Part shown: one piece after another, positions 26,813 through 33,906 of the stretch
Layout: the number at the start of each line of letters is the position of its first letter
Position numbering within the stretch: the first letter of the stretch is position 1
NCBI RefSeq assembly: GCF_008087625.1
Contig: NZ_CP042997.1
Coordinates: forward strand, 6,014,001 to 6,078,000
Reading direction: 5' to 3'
Length of the DNA: 64,000 nt
Source of the DNA: Aquisphaera giovannonii
Lineage (GTDB): Bacteria; Planctomycetota; Planctomycetia; Isosphaerales; Isosphaeraceae
Notes under the pieces: generated by a model
Databases searched by the model: none
The model's input: the letters and a program-made list of their open reading frames with translations, nothing else
Told to the model about the DNA's origin: nothing
Translations under genes and position numbers: made by a program

Positions 26813-29746
26813 ATGGCGATCGAGGCGATGGGGAGCGTGGCGGGGCCGCTGAACCGGCTCATCGGCGCGGGCTCGCTGGTCGGGCTGGGCGACGGCGAGC
26901 TGCTCGAGCGGTTCCTGTCCGACCGCGACGAGGAGGCGTTCGCGGCGATCGTGACGCGGCACGGGCCGATGGTGCTGCGGGTCTGCCGGGGCGTGCTGCG
27001 GAACGCGAGCGACGCGGAGGACGCGTTCCAGGCGACGTTCCTGATCCTGGTGCGGAAGGCCCGGTCGCTGCGGGGGTATGCGGACGTCGGCGGCTGGCTG
27101 CACCGGGTGGCATACCGGGTCGCGATCCAGGCGAACGCCGACGCGGCGAGGCGTCGCACGCGGGAGCGGGAGGCGGGCGCGATGGCGGAGGTCATGGCGA
27201 GCGGGCCGGCCGAGGTGGACGAGGTGACGCCCGCGGTGCATGAGGAACTCGCGCGGCTGCCGGAGGCGATACGCTCCGCTCTAGTGCTCTGCGAGCTGCG
27301 AGGCATGCCCCAACAGGAGGCCGCCGCGGCCTTGCGGACGAGCGAACGGACGCTCCGGCGTCGGCTGTCGCAGGGGCGAGAGCGGCTGAAGGCGCGGCTG
27401 GCTCGCCGCGGGCTGGCGGGCGGCGAGGCCGTTATCCTGGCGGCGCGTCTCCACGAGGCGGAGATCATCGTGCCGCCGGCCTGGCGGGAGGCGGCGGCCC
27501 GGGCGGCGGTGGAGATGCTGGGGGCGACGGTATCCGGAGGCGTCGCCTCGGCGGCGATGAGGCTTGCCGAGGACGTCTCGCGGACGAGGCTCGCGCTGAG
27601 ATCCGCCTTCGCGATGATCTGCGTCGCGGGGCTCGTCGTGACGGCTTGGGCGGCGGCCGTTTCGCGGGGAGGGCAGGGGAGGCCGACGGTCGCCCCCGCG
27701 GCCCGTCGCGAGGAACCCGCCGCGGGGCTGCCCCCGGTGCCGTATGACGGGTCGATCGAGGTGAAGGGCCGCGTGGTCGATCCCGACGGGAAGGCAGTCG
27801 GCGGGGCGGATGTGCGAGCGTCCTGGGGTTACCTCGACACTCAACCGATCCTCGTCGCGAGGGCCGGGGCGGACGGTCGGTTCGTGGTGAATGCCCCGTG
27901 GCCGCGGGCCCATCGCGCGACCGGGGCTGCGTTGCCGCTCACGCTGGCCGCGTCGGCGTCGGGTTTCGGGCCCGGTTGGGTCCGGGTCGAGGTCCGGCCC
28001 GGGGCGCCAGGCATGCCGGAGCTCCGCCTGGTGCGCGACGGCCCGCCGATCGAGGGCCGGATCGTGAACCGCGCCGGCTGGCCCGTCGCGGGGGCCACGG
28101 TGAAGGTCGAGACGATCTGGTATGGCGCCAACGAACCTTTTGACCCGGTCGAGACGGGCGATCTGGGGCCCTGGCTCCGGGACGTCCGGTCCCCCGAGCC
28201 GGGCAGAGGGGAGGTGGACCATCTCACGCACGGCGGCGACCCTCGCTTGCAGCCGATCGAATTGCCCGCCGCCTGCGTCTCGCCCGTGGTGACGGACGCC
28301 GACGGGCGATTCCGGCTCTCCGGGGTCGGCCGCGAGCGGGTCGCCACGCTGAGCGTGTCCGGGGAGGGAGTCGCCACCGCGTCCATACCGGCGATGTGCC
28401 GCGACGAGCCAGACATTCGGATTGATAATCATTTTCTACTGGTTGAGCCGGGGCCCGTGGTCCACGGCCGCCGCTTCGAGCACGTGGTTGAGCCGGGCCG
28501 ATCCATCGGGGGGACGATCCGGGACGCGGGCTCCGGGCGGCCGGTCGTCGGCCTGCCGGTGTGCGTGGGGATCATGCGATCGAAGGGCGTCGACGCCGTG
28601 TTCCGGCAGGTGGCAAGCGATGACCGAGGCCATTACCGATTCGACGGGCTGCCCGAGGCCCGCGAATGCGACCTGATGATCCGGCCGGGCGAGGGACAGC
28701 CTTACGTGAGCGCCCGATTCAAGGTGGCGCCGGCGGGGCCGGCGAAAGGATCGATCACCTTCGACCTGTCCCTGAAGCGGGGCATCCTCGTCCGGGGCCG
28801 CGTGACCGACAGGGGCACAGGCCGGCCGGCCAAGGGGATCATCTATGCGTTCGCGCTCCGCGAGAATCCCCATCTCGGCGAATATCCGGGCTTCGGCAAC
28901 GAGGGGCCCAACTACACCGAGGCCGGGGAGGACGGCCGGTTCCAGGTCGTCACCCTGCCGGGTCCGGGGCTCATTACCTGCCTCTCCGGGGATGGCCGCC
29001 ATGTCATCCATCACAAAGGGGCGACGATCCCGGCGACGGTCCCCGAGCATAACGGCGATTTCCACGCCATGGCCCGCGTGAAAGTGGATCCGGACGCTCC
29101 GCCGACGGTGGACCTGCAGGTGATCGGGCGAAAGACCCTCGACGTCCGGGCGGTCGACGATCGAGGCCAGCCGGTCTCCGGCGCGAGGATGTGGGGTCCC
29201 GGTTTTGCGGAGCCCACGCCGGAGCAGGACTCCCCCACATTCGAGGCCGTGGTGCCCAATGAGGAGAGCAGCCGCCGCGTGACGATCCTCCACGACGGCC
29301 GGAAGTTGATCGGCTCGGTCGAGCTGAAGCCGGACGAGGCCGGGCCGGTCACGGTCCGGTTGGTGCCCTGGGGTATGATCACGGGCCGGATCGTGGACCA
29401 GGACGGCCGGCCCGGCGGGTCGCTCAGCCTGCTCTGCTTCCCGGACGCCTTCGACCCGCGGCAGCCCGCCAATTCGGTACTTGCCCGGGCCATCGACGGC
29501 AACTTCATCCGCAGGAAGCAAGGCAACCCTCGCATCAAGGCCGACGCCGACGGCCGATTTCGCGTCGAGGGGATCGTCCCCGGCGTGGAATACCAGGCGC
29601 TCCTGAGCGGCGAGGGGGAGATCCCTGTGTTCGACATCCTCCAGAACTTCGAGGTCCAGGCCGGCGAGGTGAAGGACCTGGGGGATCTCGTGGTGCAGCC
29701 GCGCCGGGGCCTCCTCGGGACGACTCGCAAGGCGGAGGTCCGATAG
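26813..29746 (+). CDS. ECF sigma factor fused to TM segment and carboxypeptidase-regulatory-like repeats
   Basis: A 977-residue protein. Sigma region 2 (about 30-105) has EEAFAAIVTRHGPMVLRVCR and DAEDAFQATFLILVRKA; region 4 (about 140-200) has LPEAIRSALVLCELRGMPQQ and TSERTLRRRLSQGRERLK. A single membrane helix lies near 265-285 (AFAMICVAGLVVTAWAAAVS). The outer part holds about five carboxypeptidase-regulatory-like beta-sandwich units, beginning IEVKGRVVDPDGKAV, IEGRIVNRAGWPV, IGGTIRDAGSGRPV, VRGRVTDRGTGRPA and ITGRIVDQDGRPG. The arrangement suggests that an outside domain controls release or activity of the sigma part, but how is unknown. It is the second such fusion in 6 kb. Confidence 0.88.
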   Translation: MAIEAMGSVAGPLNRLIGAGSLVGLGDGELLERFLSDRDEEAFAAIVTRHGPMVLRVCRGVLRNASDAEDAFQATFLILVRKARSLRGYADVGGWLHRVAYRVAIQANADAARRRTREREAGAMAEVMASGPAEVDEVTPAVHEELARLPEAIRSALVLCELRGMPQQEAAAALRTSERTLRRRLSQGRERLKARLARRGLAGGEAVILAARLHEAEIIVPPAWREAAARAAVEMLGATVSGGVASAAMRLAEDVSRTRLALRSAFAMICVAGLVVTAWAAAVSRGGQGRPTVAPAARREEPAAGLPPVPYDGSIEVKGRVVDPDGKAVGGADVRASWGYLDTQPILVARAGADGRFVVNAPWPRAHRATGAALPLTLAASASGFGPGWVRVEVRPGAPGMPELRLVRDGPPIEGRIVNRAGWPVAGATVKVETIWYGANEPFDPVETGDLGPWLRDVRSPEPGRGEVDHLTHGGDPRLQPIELPAACVSPVVTDADGRFRLSGVGRERVATLSVSGEGVATASIPAMCRDEPDIRIDNHFLLVEPGPVVHGRRFEHVVEPGRSIGGTIRDAGSGRPVVGLPVCVGIMRSKGVDAVFRQVASDDRGHYRFDGLPEARECDLMIRPGEGQPYVSARFKVAPAGPAKGSITFDLSLKRGILVRGRVTDRGTGRPAKGIIYAFALRENPHLGEYPGFGNEGPNYTEAGEDGRFQVVTLPGPGLITCLSGDGRHVIHHKGATIPATVPEHNGDFHAMARVKVDPDAPPTVDLQVIGRKTLDVRAVDDRGQPVSGARMWGPGFAEPTPEQDSPTFEAVVPNEESSRRVTILHDGRKLIGSVELKPDEAGPVTVRLVPWGMITGRIVDQDGRPGGSLSLLCFPDAFDPRQPANSVLARAIDGNFIRRKQGNPRIKADADGRFRVEGIVPGVEYQALLSGEGEIPVFDILQNFEVQAGEVKDLGDLVVQPRRGLLGTTRKAEVR

Positions 29747-29754
29747 GGCCGTCG

Positions 29755-30597
29755 TCAGCGCCCGCGTGCCAGGGCGTCCTCGAAGGCGGCGATCGTGGCG
29801 AGCGAGGCGGACGTGTCCAGGACCGAGAAGGCCACGCGCTCGAACCGCCCCGACCAGGGGCCGTCCAGGAGGTGGGCGGCGAAGGCGGAGGCGACTTCGG
29901 TGGGGTCGTTGCGGAAGACGCCGCAGCCCCAGGCGCCCAGCACGAGGTGGCGGTAACCCTGGGAGGCGGCGAGCGCCAGGATGAGCTCGGACCGGCGGCG
30001 GAGGACCTCGCCGACGCGGGCCCGCTCGCGGGGGTCGCGGATCGCGCCGGCGTTGGGCGCGGGGCTCGTGATGAAGGTGATCGAGGACGGGGCGTCGAGC
30101 AGGGTGCCGGCGTCGTCGCGGAAGACCGGGCAGGCCGGCGAGAGGATCATGGCGTCGGAATACAGGAGCGAGGGGGAGGCGCGGTGGCGATCGTAGTATT
30201 CCGGCGCTCGCAGCAGCGAGGCGTACAGCGCGGAGCTTCGGGCCAGCGACTCCTCCTGCGCATGGCTCCCCTTCAGGAAGCCGCCGCCGGGGTTCCGCGC
30301 GGAGGCGAAGTTGAGCGCGGCGACCGGCCCGCGGCCTTCGGCCAGGAGCCGGGATGCGCCGGCGAGCGTCGCCTCGTTGACGACCTCGATCGCCGTGTCG
30401 AGCCCATCCGACGGCCGGGCCAGGACCTCGCGGCGGATGGCATCGAGGTGCTCGGGCGTGAGGAACCGCGTCCCGTCCAGGCAGGCCCGGACCGCGTCCG
30501 CGAGCCCAATATCCGTGCCGCTCGCGGACCGATATGAACCGCGCTCGACGATCGCCACCGTCTCCGCGGCCATCGCGGCTCGTGTCGATCGCATCAT
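29755..30597 (-). CDS. TIGR02452-type protein, bacterial PARG-like macrodomain
   Basis: A 280-residue cytoplasmic protein. The helical start (AAETVAIVERGSY) and the macrodomain signature LNFASARNPGGGFLKGSHAQ-EESLARSS match the bacterial poly(ADP-ribose) glycohydrolase family, in which GGG and QEE bind and cut the ribose-ribose link. YSDAMILSPACPVFRDD, TSPAPNAGA, and LVLGAWGCGVFRNDP also match. The predicted reaction is hydrolysis of poly(ADP-ribose). The start is ATG 30597 with AAAGGAT upstream. It lies downstream of the ternary-system operon on the same strand, separated by a 16-bp perfect hairpin, so it may be a separate transcript. Its position next to that operon is of interest. Confidence 0.88.
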   Translation of the reverse strand: MMRSTRAAMAAETVAIVERGSYRSASGTDIGLADAVRACLDGTRFLTPEHLDAIRREVLARPSDGLDTAIEVVNEATLAGASRLLAEGRGPVAALNFASARNPGGGFLKGSHAQEESLARSSALYASLLRAPEYYDRHRASPSLLYSDAMILSPACPVFRDDAGTLLDAPSSITFITSPAPNAGAIRDPRERARVGEVLRRRSELILALAASQGYRHLVLGAWGCGVFRNDPTEVASAFAAHLLDGPWSGRFERVAFSVLDTSASLATIAAFEDALARGR

Positions 30598-30641
30598 GGA
30601 GATCCTTTGCCTTGATGACCTATGGCATCCTCTCCCACGAT

Positions 30642-30684
30642 CCGGGTGGCTGGGGCGTCGCTGCGCTCCGCCCCAGCCACCCGG
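30642..30684. repeat. Perfect 16-bp GC-rich hairpin (REP-like or terminator)
   Basis: CCGGGTGGCTGGGGCG (30642-30657) and its exact complement (30669-30684) flank an 11-nt loop. There is no U-run, so intrinsic termination is uncertain. Related palindromes occur near 12578 and 43888. It lies between the phosphatase and PARG-like genes. Confidence 0.7.
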
Positions 30685-30700
30685 AGGCGCCGCCGAGGCC

Positions 30701-31153
30701 TCAAGGCCCGAGCCCTGAATCTGGGACGTCGCCTGTCCCGCCGTCCAGCAAGACGCTCAGGTCACGCCACAGGTTCGGGGAGACGTCGGCCGGCCCGCCC
30801 TCGACGGCGATGGCCAGGGCTTCGTCGGGTGAGCAACCCAGCACCATCGCAATGGCCGCGCCGGCGACGGCCGGCGTGCGGCTCATGCCGGCGCCGCAGC
30901 AGACGAGGGTCGGGACGTTGGCTCGCAGCGAGAGCGCGACCATGTCGACGGCCGCCCGCAGGAGCCAGGGCGGATTGCCGGCGCCATCGACGAGCGGGAA
31001 TCGGCCGCGGGCCAGGTCGCGGGGCAGGGCGGCCGGGGCCTCGTCGATGGCCAGCTCGACGACGGCCTCGATCCCCGCCGCGCGCAGGGCGGGCACGTCG
31101 CGGGCGTCCCCCGCGTGGCCCAGCCACAGCGAGCATCCGGGCAGGCGGCGCAA
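30701..31153 (-). CDS. CX5R dual-specificity/tyrosine phosphatase-like protein, last gene of the ternary operon
   Basis: A 150-residue protein starting at TTG 31153, with GAGGAG 6 bp upstream; the frame runs open further upstream but overlaps the previous gene. The fold reads LWLGHAGDARDVPALRAAGI, a phosphatase N-terminus, then LVDGAGN with Asp56 as the likely general acid, and the signature C86-GAGMS-R92 in VCCGAGMSRTPAV. The helix after it (AAIAMVLGCSPDEALAI) fits DSPs. It would remove phosphate from protein or a small molecule. It starts 23 bp after the beta-propeller gene, so it is probably translated from the same message. I have not seen a phosphatase listed in the core of such systems. 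Confidence 0.8.
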   Translation of the reverse strand: MRRLPGCSLWLGHAGDARDVPALRAAGIEAVVELAIDEAPAALPRDLARGRFPLVDGAGNPPWLLRAAVDMVALSLRANVPTLVCCGAGMSRTPAVAGAAIAMVLGCSPDEALAIAVEGGPADVSPNLWRDLSVLLDGGTGDVPDSGLGP

Positions 31154-31176
31154 GGCGGGCTCCTCATTGCTCCCGG

Positions 31177-33906
31177 TCAGCCCGGGATCGGCAGGCGGAC
31201 GACCAGGCCGTCGCGGGCGACGACGATCAGCTCGCCGGTCGGGCGGCTGGGGAAGGCCGCGACGGCCGCGGGGATGGGTTCGGGGGTGGCCCGCCAGGAT
31301 TGGAACGCCCTGGCCCCGCAGCGCACCCAGTCCACGCGGGAGCGGGAGACTCCCGCCACGACGCCCTCGCGGACGACCGCGGCCGCCAGGTAGCCCCCAT
31401 CGGCGGGCCCCGGCGACGCGTTCCGGGCGATCAACTGGCCGTCCTGGAGCCGGCCCCAGTGCAGCGACCCGTCCTCGCCGGGGCCGGCGAGCTCGAGGCC
31501 CCCGTCGGCCGCGGCGATCCAGCTCGGGGTCAGCGAGCGCAACGCGTCGCCCCGCGGCTCGGGCCGCCATTGCAGCCCGGTCGGGCGCAGGCTGCCGCCC
31601 CAGGGGTCGACCCGGCACCACTCCCGGCCGTCGTGCGTCAGGACGTCGAACTCGCCGTCCTCGCCCCCCTCCGAGTCGAGGAGCAGGCCGGGCGGCGGTG
31701 GCGCCTCGCCGGCGGGCAGGTGGAGGGTCCCCCAGGAGGTCAGCGAGCCGACCGACAGCACTTGGAACGACTCGCCGTCCCAGAGGCCGACCAGGCTCTC
31801 GATCGCGGTCCGCAGGACCGGCGTGAGCCAGGGGGAGGACAGGGCCTCCATCGTCGTCCCGGCCAGGACCTCGTAGCGTCCGTCGGGGCGTCGGGCGTAG
31901 GAGCTGATGGCCCCGCGGCCCCCCGGGTGCGACCGGAGCACGACGAGGAGCTCGCCCGTCGGGTCGGACGCCAGGGCCGCGACCGGGAGGTCGTAGGAGG
32001 AGACGGCGACGACCTCCGAGGTCTCGGGGCGGAAGGCCCAGACCTCGCCGGTCGCGGTCCCCAGGACGACGTCGCCGGACTCCGACGCGCCCGAGGCCGC
32101 GGTGACGGTCCCGGAGCAGACGCGGAGCCGGGGGCCTGCGCCGGCGACCGACGACGGGCCGTCCCGGCGCTGACGCCTCGGCGCGGTGGCCGCGTGCGAG
32201 GCGTCGCTGACGACGGCCGCCGGCCACGAGCCGCTCCCGCCCAGGAGCGACGAGACGAGCGGGGGCGCCTTCTCGCCGGCCGCGATGCGGCGCCGCAGGA
32301 CGGCCGCCAGGCCGAGCAGGGCGCGGTCGCGAAGCTCGCCCCGGGCCTGCCCGAGCCCTTCGCCGTCGCCGAAGGTGGCCACCGCGTTGTAGAACCTACC
32401 CGGCTCGGCCGCGCCGGGGGCGGCGGCGAAGAAGGCGTCGGCCTCGTCCAGGAGCGACCGGAGGGCCGGCACGTCGCCCCGGGCGGCGAGCAGGCGTGCC
32501 GCCTCCACGGCGCAGGGGACCGCGTTGGCGACCGGCCGCCGCCTCCAGCCCTCGGCGAACTGCTCCATCGCCAGGTCCGCGCGGCCGGCCTTCTTCAGCA
32601 GCAGGCTCCCGGCGGCGAGGTGGCCACCCGGGTGGGCCGCGAGCTGATCGGCGGCGGTCTGGTATTCGGCCAGGGCGGCCTCCTCCTCGCCGATCCCCCG
32701 CAGCAGGTCGCCGGCCGCCTCGTGGTCGCCGATCTCGCGGTACAGGGCCACGGCGCGGTCGGCCTCGCCGGCCGACGCGAACGCGCGGGCGGCGCCGCGG
32801 CGGTCGTCGAGCCGGGCGAGCAGGAGCACGCCGGCGTCGTGGTAGAGCCCGCCGCGGAGCAGGGCCTGGACGGCCGCCCGGTCGTCGCGGAGGAGCTTGC
32901 CGTAGATGGCCGCCGCGCGGCGGTGGTCGCCCCGCCGGGTCGCCTCCTGGGCCGCCTTGCGGTACTCGGCCAGCAACGCGGCCATCAGGTCGCCGCCGCC
33001 CAGCCAGGCCTCGCCCCCGGAGCCGCCCTTGCCGCCGAGAAGGTCTTCGAGCCGATATTTCAGGTCGCGATCCGGGAGCCGGTCGCCGCCGTGGCCCCCC
33101 GCGCCGCGGAGCTCGCCGGGGGAGGACGCGGGGATCGACCGGCGGAGGGCCTTCTCGACGTCGCCCTCCCGGAACTCGCGGAGCAGGTCGCGGAGCGCGG
33201 CCGCCTGGCGGGCGACGAGCCCGGCGTCCGGGGCCGTCGCCTCGGCCCCCTCGCGAGACCCCTCGCCCCGGGCCCGGCCGATCGCGCCCCTCAGCAGCGA
33301 GGAGGCCATGTCGCGGAGTCGGGCCAGCCCCGAGGCGCCGGCCTTCGGGGCGTCCGGGCTCGCGGGTCCCTGCGGCATCCCCTCGGAGCCGACGTCCCCG
33401 CCGCTGCCGGCGTCGAGGGCCGACTCCGGGGTCTCGTCGGGGAAGTCCACGAGGATCGACGCGATGCGGTCGGCGAGCGCCGGGCGGGCCGGGAGCGGCT
33501 GCCAGTCGCGGCGGGGGAGGACCCCGGCGGTCAGCATCGCCGCGAGGGGGATCGGCCGGCGGGGGTCGTAGGCCAGGGCCCGGCCGCCGGGCAGGAAGAC
33601 GAGGCCGCGGTCGCGGGTGAGGCCCTTCGCCTCGTCGTCGAGCAGCGCGGGCACGAGCTCGGCGTCCGCCGGCAGGAAGAGGTCGGGGGCGATCGCCCGG
33701 AGGCGGAGGGCCCCCGGAAGCGGCCCGCCGGCCGGGGTGCCGAGCTTCAGGAGCAGGCCGTCGGCGAGGCCGTGGACGCGCCCGCCGGGGTCGAGGCCCA
33801 GCCCGGCGCAGAGCGCCAGCAGCGGGGCGGGGTCGCGGCCGGCGAAGAAGGCCGCGTCGGCCGGGCCGGCATCGGGACGCCTGCGGACCTGGAAGGGGAC
33901 TCTCAT
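31177..33906 (-). CDS. Ternary-system protein: bpX-like N-terminus, TPR-like middle, C-terminal beta-propeller
   Basis: A 909-residue protein with AGGAGG 8 bp before ATG 33906. Residues 1-180 (MRVPFQVRRRPDAGPADAAF, GLVFLPGGRALAYDPRRPIP) resemble the accessory bpX domains of MoxR-vWA-beta-propeller systems. About 190-300 is low complexity. About 310-480 holds helical TPR-like repeats (YRKAAQEATRRGDHRRAAAI, AARAFASAGEADRAVALY). The last 320 residues read as propeller blades (VVLGTATGEVWAFRPETSEV, ALASDPTGELLVVLRSH, AFPSRPTGELIVVARDG). The start codon overlaps the stop of the gene before (ATGA), so translation is coupled. It is cytoplasmic and probably a scaffold or sensor; the target is unknown. 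Confidence 0.75.
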   Translation of the reverse strand: MRVPFQVRRRPDAGPADAAFFAGRDPAPLLALCAGLGLDPGGRVHGLADGLLLKLGTPAGGPLPGALRLRAIAPDLFLPADAELVPALLDDEAKGLTRDRGLVFLPGGRALAYDPRRPIPLAAMLTAGVLPRRDWQPLPARPALADRIASILVDFPDETPESALDAGSGGDVGSEGMPQGPASPDAPKAGASGLARLRDMASSLLRGAIGRARGEGSREGAEATAPDAGLVARQAAALRDLLREFREGDVEKALRRSIPASSPGELRGAGGHGGDRLPDRDLKYRLEDLLGGKGGSGGEAWLGGGDLMAALLAEYRKAAQEATRRGDHRRAAAIYGKLLRDDRAAVQALLRGGLYHDAGVLLLARLDDRRGAARAFASAGEADRAVALYREIGDHEAAGDLLRGIGEEEAALAEYQTAADQLAAHPGGHLAAGSLLLKKAGRADLAMEQFAEGWRRRPVANAVPCAVEAARLLAARGDVPALRSLLDEADAFFAAAPGAAEPGRFYNAVATFGDGEGLGQARGELRDRALLGLAAVLRRRIAAGEKAPPLVSSLLGGSGSWPAAVVSDASHAATAPRRQRRDGPSSVAGAGPRLRVCSGTVTAASGASESGDVVLGTATGEVWAFRPETSEVVAVSSYDLPVAALASDPTGELLVVLRSHPGGRGAISSYARRPDGRYEVLAGTTMEALSSPWLTPVLRTAIESLVGLWDGESFQVLSVGSLTSWGTLHLPAGEAPPPPGLLLDSEGGEDGEFDVLTHDGREWCRVDPWGGSLRPTGLQWRPEPRGDALRSLTPSWIAAADGGLELAGPGEDGSLHWGRLQDGQLIARNASPGPADGGYLAAAVVREGVVAGVSRSRVDWVRCGARAFQSWRATPEPIPAAVAAFPSRPTGELIVVARDGLVVRLPIPG

